From the NCBI GenBank assembly GCA_019614645.1, contig JABWDB010000004.1:7378001-7442000 (forward strand): a DNA stretch of 64,000 nucleotides, given 5' to 3'. How positions within the stretch are numbered: position 1 is the first letter of the stretch; each line of letters starts with the position of its first letter. The DNA is from Stratiolaelaps scimitus (lineage: Eukaryota; Arthropoda; Arachnida; Mesostigmata; Laelapidae). Below are positions 1 through 13,392 of this stretch, one piece after another. The translations under genes and the position numbers were made by a program. The notes under the pieces are model-generated. The model was not told the DNA's origin and did no database searches. It was given only the letters and a program-made list of their open reading frames with translations.

Positions 1-3000
1 AGCTTATGGGTGACATGCTTTGCACCCGTCTTTCATAAATATGATATACAGTGTAGGGAGACTCGACAAACTGTTGAGACAAGACATTGCTGCCAGATTC
101 TAATACACTCGTCGTAGTGTCGCTAGGGACACAACAATTCTCAAATAATTCCATTCGTATATTTGAATAACCATAACATTAATAATAAGTACATTACATT
201 AGCCATTTGATCCAATGTAATTATTAGATCAGTTTATTAGCCAAATTTGATCACGCCAAGGCTAATTAATGCACTGCTCGATTGTCACGTTTAAAGTACA
301 GCGTTCTGGTACAGCGTAAACCGCTATTTCACGTGTGCATATGATATGTGACATATTGCATGTATGTGTATATGTGTATATGTTGCATATCTATCCACAT
401 AGTTGACGGATACATGTAAATAGGTGCTCAATTGATTGACACGCGTTTGGTCTGAAGCTCGTTAGCGTTTCCAACCTATGGCCCATAGACATCTGTAAAA
501 TCCAATTAATTTGGAACTTCACGAACCTAACATCCAGTCCCCAAATAGAGAAATCATTTCTGAATCACCTGAATCAAGAAGTATTTGTACACCACCATTA
601 TGGTAAATTCCAGTAAATATTCTCGTCACTTTTATTATTATAATTAACGATTATTTTCGCTTTTAGCTTATAAGCTCTTTTAAGCCAAAATTTCCATCTT
701 TTCAACCAATCCTTCATGGTTAGTACTTCTTGGATAGTGGTACAGTGTTACGTATCTTTTATGGTTCAATATCCACTCTAATGTAAATTAGGTATGTGTG
801 GATGAAACAGCATCGTTTGTGAACGTTTCTGTTAGATGATCACCTGCCACCTAAAGTTATTATTATCTTCCTGGCTTAGATTATTGTTAATGTGCGCTTA
901 TATCTTGACGAATGGCAGCCACCCACATGCATAGTTCATGACTAAAATGGATAGCGCCATACCGAGTGTAAGATGTCTGTCATAATCTATGCACATCCGT
1001 GTTCAATACTGATTCGCGTGACTTTGGTATCACCGCTTGATCAGCGTGTTGCCAGCTCGGACTATAGTGGAGTACCTCTACGCCATCGGATGGCAAAGTC
1101 ATATTGTTCGAACGTCGAAGCCGGACCCGACAATGCGTCTGTTTTTGCTGCTGGTCAAGATGTGTCGGCAATAAATTTGTCGCAATAAACAAGCTCGTCA
1201 TAGGCAATGCATGGGCTGAACAAACAGCTGCCAGTGAAAGCTAAGGCTACGGCACTGGGACTGTTATTCTGCTGCTCTGCAGCCTGTTCGACTGAGATAT
1301 TCTGTGTCAGTGATAAATGAGCAACATTAAAGCTCGCGGTTTGCCTAACTTTGAGCTGGCTCTGACCGGTGTTCCGCCTTATTTGCAGGCAGATATTCGG
1401 CTGTTGCGAGATTTCATTTCTACCTGTAGTCGGCTTACGTTTTGAACAATGCCTTTGAATTTGTCTTACACTAGTCTTTACGCAGTGACAAATTTGACAT
1501 ACATAGCTAATTGTTTTTCGCTACATTCTTGTGAGGGTCACCGTCGTATGAACTTCGTATGAATCCGATAAACAGAAGGAATTGTGCAGAAGATGTTGCT
1601 ATTATACTCATACTGTACCATTGGCTGAACGTGAATTACATCTAAGGAGAGCCTCCTCTATGTATCCTCAATAGAATATCTGTAACAAGGTCTCATTTTC
1701 GCAGTCCCTAAGCGTACCCGACAGAGAAATTTCGCGTTGCCCCTTTGGGTATCCAAAAAATAAATCTCTGAAATATATCTCGTTTATCAAAATCTCATTC
1801 ACCACCAGTCTCCTGGTTGGATATTTCACACTTACCCCCCACTTATTCCTCATCATCAACTCTGATAACTTAATCAGGTGCCACTAACACATGCATACAT
1901 GTAAGCCTATCTCAACCACAACGAGCAATGATCCGGCTCGATATTGTAAATTTCAACCTATTTCCACGCGATGGAGTCTACACTCGACGCATCTCCCGGG
2001 AGCTAACTCGGTTCTGTAGCCATATTTCAACCTCCTGGCCAGTTGTTTACGATGTTTTCTCAGATCAGGACAGAAATGTTAATATCCCACCGCTGCTTAT
2101 TCGCACTCGCCGGCCGTGCGTCGCCCGAGTCCTCACACTGATCGTGCAATCTTTATGGGACTTTCTTACGGTAGAATCATCCTCTCGCGGAGTCGCACAT
2201 TCTCGCTTGGATCGGTTTCTCTCGCGATTCGAAGTGAATCATTTCAGATATTATTATGATTAATGTTACTACAACTCATTGCCAGCACGGTGGCTCTAAA
2301 TCGTACACGCATGTCTTTACGATCGTCTCAATTTCAATTTGCAAATAAGTGACAATAATATCCTAGTCTCGTTCTGTGACGATGCCCGTGATACGATATT
2401 CGTATCATGGGGTGATGTATCTGTAACGCTAAATTCGTCGCTACCTGTTGAGGGTTACCTGCCCTCGAGGCAAATCGCCGAGCAAATTTATCACCGAGAT
2501 GGAGATGGAGAGAGAGAGAGAGCTCGGGAAGATAGACGATACTGTTTCCACCGAACAAACTCGTGTGTGATCGTGACGTCCTTCAACTTCACTCAGGGTT
2601 TATTGAAGATATTGTGAGCACAATAATGGCATGGCGCATGCCAAACGTCATGCACAAAGTGTCGAAACGCGTTGTTGAAATGAAATGACAACAAATGAAA
2701 TTTGATTGGCTTGCATGAATGGTGAATACTTTTCTCGGCACTCACTTCGACAACACGCGATGAAAAAATGATCACAGTGAAAACAGTTTTGCACGCATAT
2801 ATATATATGTATATATATATGCACAATAATTAGCTCAGGCCAATAGAGCAAGGTTCGTTTATAGATTTAGAATCTATAGTCACGTAAGAAGCGTGAATAT
2901 TGACCAGAAGCAATTGTAGTACTGGAATGAGCAAACGATCGTATATATTTTCATGGCCTATCCCTGAGAATTGTATACGTCAAATGATTATACAATACAT

Positions 3001-3150
3001 CGATTTGCGAAATACTGCAGGTGACAACAATTCTGTTCCATTTGCTGTTTGCCTTCCTGACTGATATTCGCTGTCTCGATATCCGCTGTTTCACTTAGTA
3101 ACCAGTTCCCAGCAGCTAAACGCCGAACCTAAAAACTCAGCTCTATTGCC
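1..3150. other. Non-coding sequence, no gene seen
   Basis: Open frames (for example 1928-2263) are of chance length and show no splice context or domain. A short GA tract lies at about 2509-2522. Confidence 0.6.
2794..2826. repeat. (TA)n hairpin with GCATATA arms
   Basis: GCATATATATATA and its reverse complement surround a central TG, and TTGCAC/GCACAA extends the arms imperfectly. Confidence 0.75.
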
Positions 3151-3720
3151 TTTCGATTCGCGGCACGGTGGGATCAGCGAGCGTGGCCCGCAGCAACGCT
3201 CGCAGAGGATAGGGTAATTGCATCCGTCCAATTCGAGATGGGTGGCAACGGGGGCCCCGCTCGCCCTAGACAAACAGATGGACGGGCGGGCGGGCGGTCG
3301 GTCGTGCGGGGTTCCTCGCTGCTTCTGCCGTTCATCCTAGAGGGAGACCCTGGGCCAGGCGTGCAGGCATTAATTATCGTCATCGTCGACGAGTGCCGGG
3401 TGGAGAGAGCGGATGCAGCAACAGGGCAACCGGTCGCGATATTCTTAGACGACGGGTATCTGACCTGTCGTTGTTGTTGTTGTTGTCGTCCTCCTCGTCG
3501 TCGTCGCCGTGGCCGCCGGCGGCGCCGCCGCCGCCTTCGGCCCTGGCCTCGCCTCAACCGGCTAAAAGGGGCTGCCTCTCATGCTCATCGCTCATTCTCG
3601 TGGGCCCGAGCTGAAAAAGCCGGTCCATCTCAACGATCGCTGATGGACGGAACTTCAAAAGTGTGTCCAACGGTGTTCACTTTAAAGGACGATTGCCGTT
3701 TTTGAAATCGTTGCAACGAG
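3151..3720. other. GC/CpG-rich block with TTG and CGN triplet runs
   Basis: A frame with true ATG at 3238 runs 155 codons on the plus strand, but it is mostly Arg/Cys runs made by triplet repeats. A minus frame reads poly-Arg and poly-Gln. Promoter or 5' UTR sequence is more likely than coding. Confidence 0.45.
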
Positions 3721-4206
3721 GTACTTTGCATTTACTGAACTAAACTGAATACAAATACAATGTGTTCCGGCATCTCCGAGGGAATGATGCTTGAACAGCA
3801 CCTGTATTTATAATAATTCCGTCGTATAATTTATAAGGTGGAGAGTAAAGTAAGCGTAGGCTTACTTTGTAGAGGGCTAAACCGTTAGCCTACTGTAGAT
3901 CTGTTTTTTTAATAGTTAGGAAGAAGTAAAGCTTCCAGCTGAGCTAATAGAATCCCTTTCAACTGTAAACCTACTCTTTGTCCTAAATAAATATCGCCTA
4001 TTATTTCTCAAGTATAAACTTAGTTCTTACTCTACTGTAAGATTATTTTTTTCCGGTTACATGGGCTATGAAGTGCTACGTCATGTCAGCCCGCTCGACG
4101 AGCAAGGAACCCACCTTCCCAGATGGTTGTGTACACCATACACATCCGCTTGATATTTGCAAAGCATCCAGTTGAATTAGTAGTAGTATCAAGTATGTTG
4201 TATTAG

Positions 4207-5340
4207 GTGTACAATGAATGCAACCGTAATGTGCTTATTCAACTTGTTGGACGATACATGTATTTAACCGTGAGCTTTGCATTCCCAATTAATGACCGTT
4301 CAATACTTGGGGAAACACCAAAAGCCTTTAAAAACTATGAAAAGGAAATTATATTGATTATGGTAAGCTGCATGTCTCGTTCTCTTCTAATAATCCGTCT
4401 CCACTATGGATATACAACTTCGCGGATGTCAGCAGAACCTCTTGGCAGGTCCAGCAAGAGGCGGACGTTCTAAGTCCTCAGTTCTTTCAAGCAATGTCGT
4501 AGTGATAGAGAAAAGTGTTCATTCGTGCTAGATCGCATATTGTTTTTGACAATACCCTATCTGCCGATCGTTGCGCTTAGTCGATTGTGAGGCTATCGGT
4601 AACAGGCACATAACTTGTCTGCTCGATCTGTAGTAGGTGACTTCTCCTCTTTGCGCACAAGAGACCTTTACCCGATATCAGATATCTCCCATTTCGCGTC
4701 ATAAACATTGTGGTAAGCCTCCGAATACGACTTATCTATCAATATTCCTTTCGTACACGCGTCCATACAGCGATAAATTGACGCACTCCGACGCACAGAA
4801 GTGTCGGTTTCTCAGAAAATCTCTTTCTCGAGCACAGCCCGCAGCGAGAATATGATGGCAACAAACGGCGGTGTGTCGACCGAACGCAGTCTTTGGGTCT
4901 ACCCTTCACGACCGTCCCCTCCCCCGGCACAGTGGCGTCTGCCCGGTGTAACAGGCGGTATTTCGACCAACACAACGGCGGCCTATCGCTGCTCACAGTG
5001 GGACATCGAGTCGCGCAGGGAGGCCATTGCAGGCAGGCCGGCTGCTGCTGCTGCTGCTTGGTAAAGAGGGATTATTTACGCCTCAACTTGACGGCGCCGA
5101 TCTGACGCCCCCCACCCCATACACAAGCGCCTTACCCTTCATATTGCCCCCGAGGATAACTCCCGGTGGTCCCTCATCGGTGCCAACGCGACTCAACATT
5201 ATTCTGCACTGCGAGATGCTAAGGTCCGTCCGCGTGACGTCGAAGACCTCCGATGCCCTCGACCCCTATTATATGCCCCAGACCCTATTGAACCCCATCC
5301 CTTGGGGATGGGTAACGGGCATCCTTCTAGATGGGCTCCC

Positions 5341-5392
<52 letters not shown>

Positions 5393-5636
5393 CTCTCTCT
5401 TTTGCACTCCTCCAAGTAGCTCTTCTGATCTCGAACTCGTTCGTTCGCTGACTCATTGGAGAGTATGTGGCGCCCGTTGGCATGAGGTCGACGCTAAGCC
5501 GCTCAATTTCGACCGAAGCGCTCCGACCCAGCGTTCCGACGATGGTCTCATCGTTGAACGGGTCCTCGGCCAGGAGACCGAGCCAGCGGTAGCGAGGCAG
5601 CAGCGTCGCTTGCAGTGCGGCGATCAAATGAGATAG
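4207..5636 (+). CDS. Possible three-exon plus-strand coding chain
   Basis: Tentative exons are 4207-4362, 4816-5060 and 5417-5636, in matching phase and ending at TAG. The second gives an Ser/Thr/Pro- and Arg-containing peptide ending in six Ala. The third follows an unusually strong acceptor in which a (CT)22 tract and CTCCAAG lead into the exon. No start codon exon and no recognised domain were found. A competing minus-strand frame at 5673-5199 is at least as protein-like, and only one of the two could be real. Confidence 0.2.
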
Positions 5637-5673
5637 ATGCTTGACTGAGTATCCGGGCGGTGATCGACTTTAC
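5199..5673 (-). CDS. Possible minus-strand exon with an Arg-Glu repeat
   Basis: This frame is open for about 158 codons from TAA at 5673 to TAA at 5199. The first 70 codons have high third-position GC and a balanced composition (for example WLGLLAEDPFNDETIVG). It then runs through the (GA)n tract as alternating Arg-Glu, and ends in an RG/RS-rich tail. There is no ATG near the beginning, so it would be an internal exon after the acceptor around 5648 (ACTCAG). It overlaps the plus-strand chain 4207-5636. The repeat-encoded part could be a by-product of the microsatellite. Confidence 0.2.
5343..5386. repeat. (CT)22 microsatellite
   Basis: This is an uninterrupted CT array. On the plus strand it doubles as a polypyrimidine tract before a CCAAG acceptor; on the minus strand it reads as Arg-Glu in one frame. 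Confidence 0.95.
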
Positions 5674-6462
5674 TCCCAAATACACCGGAAGTTGATTGCA
5701 AACTTGCTGCAGCCGAATCGCGGGCCGTGATAGGAGTAAACTCTGGTTAATTTCAGATGGAGGTGTTGATGATAAACCACAGGATCACCGCAAGCTTAAA
5801 GATTATGTTAGCTATGGTGTTGACATGAATATTTAGATGTTGAGCCGTGAAGAGATAAAATAAGCCTGTCACATATCAGGTCTAGACGTATTGCCCCATT
5901 CTCTATTGACCTTGTTGTGCTGCATCAAACGGTTAGTTATCTGCAGGTCACCTCGTAAGGAATCGATTGATGGCGCATAAAATTAAATTCATTTTGTTAG
6001 GCCGACGGTATAATATAGATGTTTCTATTAGTCTGATCTGCAGGGAGCTCAGTGAGCTGACAGGATCTAGACAAATTAATTTCCTTTCTGGACGTTATGT
6101 TCCAGATTAGGAGCACAGGTAAACCCTTCACAAAACATAAGTTCGATCGGTGTGATGTGACCAGGTCGTTGTTCAACTCTCATGCGTGAGATCGTTATTC
6201 TATAACTTTTCAAATGCCTATCGAATGCTAATTTGCTGGGAGCAGCAACCCATCAATTAAACATTTTCGACGTTCTCAATATTTCAGTACTGCTTTCATT
6301 TTTCACTTGAGGTAAAGAAAAATCGGAAAGAAAACACAAAATGGCCGGTTTTTTTCTTAATCGAGACATCTCTTCTAGTTCTAGTATCAGTTTATTTAGC
6401 CATTTGCATTGCCCAATGTGTTCACTGAGACCCAAACATCATTTGTTGATATGACGGCCTAG

Positions 6463-7160
6463 AAGCCTTTACCCACATACCTTCCGTGTAAAAAGCTGGG
6501 GAGCGCAGGTTCAAGCGACCGGCAGCGACAAATCATTTTCGGTGAAGAAGTCCCATTGGGTGATTGCAGGTATATTGCTATGCTGTCAGTTCCATGAGGC
6601 AGGGCCGGGGGCTTTGTCGAATAGACCCTAAAAAAATTAAACATGTTCAGCGCATACGTCCTCGATTGCACTTTGTCGATACCATCAATAATTGCTCGAA
6701 TATACTCTCAACACGTTCGTTTATAGGCGGCTGTCCGATATGCTCAGAGGCTCAGACGTTCAACTTTTCCGTGTTGCTAATTAGAAAAACTACTTAGTAT
6801 GCCTGGCGGTTGGCTACGTATCCGTGAAAGCGTTGACGTCGTCAAGGATGACTTCAAGGGTGGCACGTTCGATGGTGGCGCGCAAGCGACGCCCGTTAGT
6901 CCGCTTCCGAGCGCTCTGCGCAAGACGAAGGAAGAGTAAGTGGTCGCCCCACCCCAAACATAGACACACGCAGCCGCACGGGTTGCCCTGCCAACACTAC
7001 TGCGGCAGCGATAGCAGTGTGGACCACCTAATCAGAATTGGCATGCACGTCAGCCCGTGTCTGTCTCTCTAACAGCTTGACTGCTCCTACCGTACGCCTC
7101 GCGAACTCCGTTCTTCCGAACGAGACAAGTGCCTCTTGGAAAAATAACGAGCTCAATTGA
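6463..7160 (+). CDS. Possible three-exon 3' part of a plus-strand gene
   Basis: Tentative exons are 6463-6569, 6785-6935 and 7076-7160 (stop TGA), joined in consistent phase. The middle exon is best: an ATG at 6799 begins MPGGWLRIRES, codon third positions favour C/T/G, and it ends at a perfect GTAAGT donor. The last exon follows a strong pyrimidine-rich acceptor (TGTCTCTCTAACAG) across a 140-nt intron. The first exon rests on a mediocre donor (CAG|GTATAT). Without splicing, the middle frame simply ends at TAA in the donor. No known domain is recognised and the 5' end is not found. Phase-consistent joins can arise by chance, so this is a lead only. Confidence 0.3.
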
Positions 7161-8900
7161 GAAAGCGAAAAGCAACACGAGACCTGAACGGCAAGGAGAA
7201 GAAGCGTCAAGAGTCCCGGGCATCAGCGCGAAGGCAGCAGTCATCCGGGAGGAGCCGAGCTTGCAGTTTCCGAGTCAGTTGCACTGAACAGCGCCGGGCA
7301 GGATGAGAGCAGGCGACCAAAGCACGCGCTACAGAACGGGACAAAAATAAGGGCGGATTCGACAGGCTGGCGGCGCGCAGCTGTGGGCGGGCTGCATTCG
7401 GAGTTGTAGGTCTTATAACTAGGACGTGCCTGCCATCGTAGGATCGTTTCGATTTGTATGTGCCCCGGAGGTATCGACCCTCTGGGATAAAACAACAAAC
7501 AACCTGCATGGTGCTGGCGGCGGCCGTAACCATCAACGACAACAACAACAACAACAGTGCTCGGGGTGCCAGCGAACCGTAACCACACGCAAATGAGTAT
7601 CAATTCTCAGGTGAACAAAACAACAGCACCCGCATGGAAATGGATGGATGACCGGCCAATAACCGGTGACTGAAATAGTGGCTCGAATTCGGTGGCAGGC
7701 TCATAATCGTGTGTCGACTCCTGGACGAACCCGGTGGTCCTGCCAAGTGGAAAACCTTTCGTCATGGCAAGTGTTCAGTTTTACTGTACGGAAAAAACTA
7801 TGCATCATTTTTATTGCGTCCACCTACGGCGTCGTCATCGACTGTCACTGGCCGACAGAACGCTGACTGGCTAATTCGAAGTGACTCAATTAGCTAACCT
7901 ATACATCGTTAGATCTGTGAGAGACGGGGAGGGCAACTCTTTCGTTATTTGCACGAAGAAATGACTCCAGTCTTTTCCCCGTATGTTGAAGCTTGAGTAT
8001 CTCAAAGTCTACCACGAAGTTTGAAGTCTACCACCTCCATGGTAGATACTTGCTCACTTGTTCCGCGAGTCGTAACTTAAAAAAGCCCCGCGACCAGCCT
8101 TGCGATGATTGGTTAGACATCTTTACGACTGACAAGCAATGAATGTGCATAGCGGATCTTCCGACGCAGATGATTCGCTTACTTGTGAGTAGCGTCGTCT
8201 GCTACGAGCGTGGCAGACTCGCCCTCGGGATCAACTTTTATTACTTTGCCGTCAACCAGAACTACCCCGCCCGGTGGAGTTTTTCCTTAATTTGTCCATC
8301 TTCCTTCGTCCTTGTACCTGTCTTCTTTTCCCACTTCTCTCGTTTTCTTATTTCTTTTCTTGGCCAATCCTTAACCCATTATTTTTTCTACGATGTTCGC
8401 CGTCCGAAATCCGCCGGCTTTACCCTCATTATGGTCGCAATTTCCGCTTCCACCGGTGCGTCGCCACAAACGAAATGGCCACGCCACGGTGCCCCTTCCA
8501 GCTTCCGAGTGGAGCAGGTTATCTGGCAGAAGACGAGATCGGCTGCCGTTACGGAGTGAGCCGACGGTGAACCGACGCCGTACCTCTCATTGCAACATAA
8601 TCTCACGGAAGCAGCCGAAGGAGGCGAGGCGAGGCGGGTGTATTGCGTACAGCGGACGGCGTCAGAGCACAAAAGAGCGCAAACGGCCCGGCCACTGTTG
8701 CTGTTGTTGCCTGGACGAGAGGACACCGAGCTTCGATTAAGCAGCCGTTCGTAGGCTGGGTTGTATGTTTTGCTGAATCTTCCCTGCCTACAGTTCGTAC
8801 TATTACGACGGCTGTCGTCGCACGTTGCGAGAACTATTGTGTTCAGGGAAGAGATTTCCAACCGTCATGGAGAGAGAGAGAAAGATGAGCCCGAAACGTG
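7161..8900. other. GC-rich stretches with open frames on both strands
   Basis: Frames of 110-160 codons occur at 7207-7603 (minus), 8143-8559 (plus) and 8388-8861 (minus). None shows a domain, and several start only at non-ATG codons. A CAA array lies at 7537-7556. Confidence 0.4.
8007..8047 (+). repeat. Direct repeat of AGTCTACCAC with adjoining hairpin
   Basis: AGTCTACCAC is repeated 19 bp apart. The second copy pairs with the following TGGTAG as CTACCA/TGGTAG arms. Confidence 0.7.
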
Positions 8901-10310
8901 GCACACGTGAAACCAACGAAAAGGCCAGCGTATGCGATACACAAAATTCAAGCTTGAGGCGGTTTTTGGACAGCTATTGAGCTCGTAGTCGCAGTCAAGC
9001 AAACTAGCCTAACTTTCCCTTGACGTTGAGACTAGAGCTCTGTGAACTTGATCTGGTGCATGTAAGCGAGGGCCGGGCTAATTTAAACTATTCGTATGAC
9101 ATTTCCGAAGCCCACAAGAGCGTGAGAGCCTACAAGAATAGTAACGGTAACGAAACAGACTTCTCTAGTGCAAGTTCGCCCTTATAATGAACAAGAGAAT
9201 ATTCGGCCACATGTTGGTCATATTTGTTGCCAAATGCTGTCTGCATAATAGGCGGATGAAGACAAAGTTCCCTGTGCAGGTATCTGATGAAAACTTCTGA
9301 TACCCTCGATTCATTCATTAATGTCGCTGTTTGTCAAGCAGATTAGTTTCAACTCCACCGAGTTAAGCCCGGAGACCTATGGTTTCACGGCCAGTCGGCT
9401 TGAAGGCGCCACTACAATGGCCAGGCTAAAACAGTATATATGTTGCCTGCTTATCGTCCCCATCATCACCAAGGACAATGCTAATAAAGCTAGTTTTGTT
9501 CTATTGTCGTCATTACACATCAATGTGCTGCTGTTACGCCGGCCACGATCGGGAGTAGAGGGTAACTCGATCACTGCCTATTCGATATTCCACTCGGTGC
9601 GAACCCGGCAACCACCTTTGGTAATTCGTTTCCTCGGCGCAGACTGAGTTATCGGCTCATACAAAGTCAATGGTGTGGGTAGACTATAAATAAGTTCTCC
9701 TGTACCAGGACAACACGGCGGCGGTGGGCCAAGCATTGGCAGAAAGTTAGTGGTGCCTGATGAACGACTTCGGACGATATATTGGTACGCGTTAGCAACA
9801 AAAATATATTGCTACATCAGAAACACATCCGATGGGGACTCAACGTCACAGAGGGCATCCAGTTGGGCACACGTGGCTCAAAACAACCTGCGTCGCTGCA
9901 AGACAACAATTTGCCGGTCTATCAAGCAATGGGCTTGTGCAAGACCATTGCATTACGTCCTCAGACAACAAGCCATAGGGCGAGCAGTAATCTCAAGCCA
10001 ACCCGCACATGGTCCACCGTAGCGTTTCCTACAATAGAGCTTTATCTCTCTCTCTCTGCTGCTGACAACAACTGGGCGATCCTTCAAGAACCTCGTCGAG
10101 ACAAGAACGCGGAAGGCGACGGTTGCAGCCATCACAATTGACGAAACTCAGACGCTGTCCGCGCTTACCGCACTCAGTTTATTCAATCTGAAAATTCGTC
10201 CCCCTCCCCACGTCGCCTACGGAATCTTAATTGTTTGAGTGAAGTTCACTGAACGGATTCCTCGGTTTCTTCGCCAACCTTACTGAAACTGGCATTAGAA
10301 ACTCACACGA

Positions 10311-10593
10311 TTATACAGAACCAACTTGTTCATCCGCGGGCAGGAGGACTGTCCTCTTCATAGAGGATCTTCGCGTAATGTACAATCTTCCGCAAATTAT
10401 GGCAGCATACCTGTCCTTCATCGAGTCGCACCAGCGGAGGATAGCGGAAGTGGACCCCGTATTCCTCACCAGAGCAGCGGTGATAGACAGCAATTGGAAA
10501 CTCCCTAGCAGAACATACAAACCGCCATATAATAACCAGTGCTGCCAGCACGGTTTCTATCATCGTTCGATGCCACATGCAAGGTCGCCATGA
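10311..10593 (+). CDS. Possible internal exon or spurious ORF
   Basis: After an acceptor-like TTATACAG at 10318, one frame stays open for about 90 codons to TGA at 10593 and contains an ATG at 10378. The peptide is balanced, with hydrophobic stretches such as LPQIMAAYLSFIE, but matches nothing I know. A second frame is open for about 60 codons, and no matching donor was found. Confidence 0.13.
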
Positions 10594-12296
10594 ACCAATG
10601 TGCGGTGCCTTTAGAAATTATACGGGGTAGAGGTCTACAGTAAATACTATAGACACACTCATGTAGGCAGATAGAGTCGAGAAACCAACTCGCATCTCGT
10701 ACTGCGTAGCGTATGGACCGTGAAGTTTACTTTAATCTTGTTATGTAAATGTTTTCAACGACATTACACGAGCTGTGTGAATATAAATATATTCGCAATG
10801 CTCTACAGATTTATCAATTCGCCAAAGCCCAATCTATATTCTCGTGAAACGTCCATAACTTTTAAATCAAATGAGTAAAAATCCAATATTGTAAATTTAA
10901 GAAAGAATCGATATTTTCTAAATATTTGGCCATTACTTCGAAATCAGTTACTATCAAAATATTTTTAACGAAATATCTTGACGTCAGTGGCAATTACCAT
11001 CATTGCCCCAAGTCCGAATCAATTTACCATGTAGGAGCTACGGGTCGCATAGGTCTGGTTTTGGCTAGACATAATTGACCCTACGCTGCAGGAGTTCCCA
11101 TCGGAATTAAAGAAAAATAAGATGAGAAATGGAACTTTTGTCGAATTCTCTGCCTGCCCCGTTTCTGGTTACCTGCTGCTAACTCGTCATGTGTTTCCCA
11201 ACGGCCGTCTATGTATGCGTCATATTACAATTTCATAATTGTATTCCAAGCGTCATTTTAGACGGATAGTTCATCCAGCATTTAGTCGTGTACGTGAGTA
11301 ATAGTGGCACACTCTCCTCTATGTTATTTTGTATCAATCTACCCAGCATAAATAGATTGCTGCCACCATTCAGTGGAGCTTCACAAATCAGGAACAAACG
11401 CAGTATATATATAAATATATATCCGGGCAAATTGATACCAAAAAAAAAAAATATATATATATATTGCCACTAACTTTTATTATTCTAGTTGAGTCCACAT
11501 TGATCTGAAATGTCCCATACCTACCACAGCGGCACAGACTATACCAGATAAGATCACTTTAACATTAACATAATATGCTTTGGTATTTTCCGCATACCTT
11601 CGTTGCCGCATGCTGACTCTACCAGTGTCACTGTTTACCTCATCAATTTCCGGGGAACTTCCCGCACGAAGAGTTGAACGCAATATTCTATTCTACCCCA
11701 GTCTCAAATAACATATCTTCAAGGCTTTTTGGCCTCGTCAGGTTATTTTTCACTCTACGCAGGTCTCAATATCATTGGAGTGGATTTTCTGGACTCCCTC
11801 CGCTTGAATATCTGATTACCCTGGCCAGTGTCTGAGTATGTGCGCGTGCTTGTGTGCTTGTGTTTATGTCAGAAACGAGGCTATTTCAGTCGTAGACTTT
11901 ATAGGAAACGTCCTCCTCCTCGATGGCAGGGTTCATTTTCTTCCGTTACGTTGCATTTCTTCGTGAGCGCATCGAAGCCATCGTCCTCTCGTTGGCGATG
12001 CCAGCTACACGCTTCTCCACTCCGACGAGTTTTCGACGGATTTTCTTCGGCATCAAAACCGTCCTTCTACAGGCACCATTACTCAGATATATTATATCCT
12101 AAGATGTCCTAAGGTACGCATATACACGGAAATGTGAAATGTGTATGCACGTTTCAAAGTCTGCTGAATGGCTTAAGATCGTTCCGGAGTCGTAATGTCG
12201 ATTCGTGGCTGATATGCTTACACATACTGTATTCGTTTTATATAATATTGCACATACTGATGCGGTTTTTTTTGTTTATCTGGGACCGGCGACACC

Positions 12297-12303
<7 letters not shown>

Positions 12304-12370
<67 letters not shown>

Positions 12371-12378
12371 GAGAGAGA
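12304..12378. repeat. Compound microsatellite (AT)n(GA)n
   Basis: About 16 AT units (12304-12335) run directly into about 16 GA units, followed by interrupted GA repeats. Confidence 0.95.
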
Positions 12379-13368
12379 TATTGAAATACTGTGATATTTC
12401 GCGATGACTCTGATTTTGTTGTACGAGCTCGGTAAGATCCATCAGAATTCTTCCTGATTTTTCATTACACCCCAAAGAATATATAGTGATCCGATTCCGA
12501 TTATGTGCTTATACGAATTACTTTTTTCGTCAGGATTAGAAGTGGAACCAGAAGTTCTGCCTTGCTTTCTCGGACGTAGATAACACTCGGAATATTGCTA
12601 TAAAACGAAACCAAATCGTCCTGAGTGGTCATTTCTCCTGCTGTAGCCTTCCCTGAACCACTGCCTCTCACCTTTTTTCAACCAGAGAGGCCAAGTTGCG
12701 GTGCCCTACCTACCTAAAATGAAACAATGACCTCTACTGCGTTCCTAAAAGAGGACATTGAGAGAAAACAAGAAAAAGAACCGATTTGAGAGAAAGGCAA
12801 CTGATCAAGGAACACCATCATCGGTTTAAGGACAGGCCCCAGCCTAACGTCACGTAGGACCGAGGACCGTGAGGTGGAAGGCAAGGTAATGGAGGCAGCG
12901 ACACTGGGAAGACTCGGGATGAAATTCGCCCGCCCGGAAGAACTCTCCTGCTGCGAGAGAACAAAATGCTGCCGTTACATCAGCTTGCAGTTCTCAGACC
13001 GGCGCCGCCGCCGCGACAACCACTTATTTGACCACTCTGTGCCAACTAACGTGTGCTTCCGTGGTTACGGGGTACTGACACGTTTCTGTCGTATCCGAAG
13101 TATACTGGGTTGTTTCTCTAATCATGTACAACTCAGGGATGGCAACTCCCTTCTGTAACCGTTTAGTGGGTAACAGGAACATAGAATCCAACGGGCGTCA
13201 AGATTGACCAACGTTCATTAAGTATCTGGTAACTCTTTCTTGTTGTTGTGATTATCATTATTATTATTATTATAGATCTAATAGCAGCAATAAAAATCCC
13301 TAAATACAGTAACAATATCTCCTCCCTTAATATGTTGATAGATATTTTTTTCTCAGCAACACGCATTC

Positions 13369-13392
13369 ATATATATATATATATATATATAT
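13369..13392. repeat. (AT)n microsatellite
   Basis: About 12 AT units. Short AACAC/GTGTT arms lie on the two sides, with a six-base bulge on the left. Confidence 0.9.

Noticed and set aside
3238..3705. 155-codon ORF with Cys and Arg runs
   Set aside because: The runs are translated TTG/CGN triplet repeats in a CpG-rich block, and a second frame reads Leu/Ser/Pro runs equally well.
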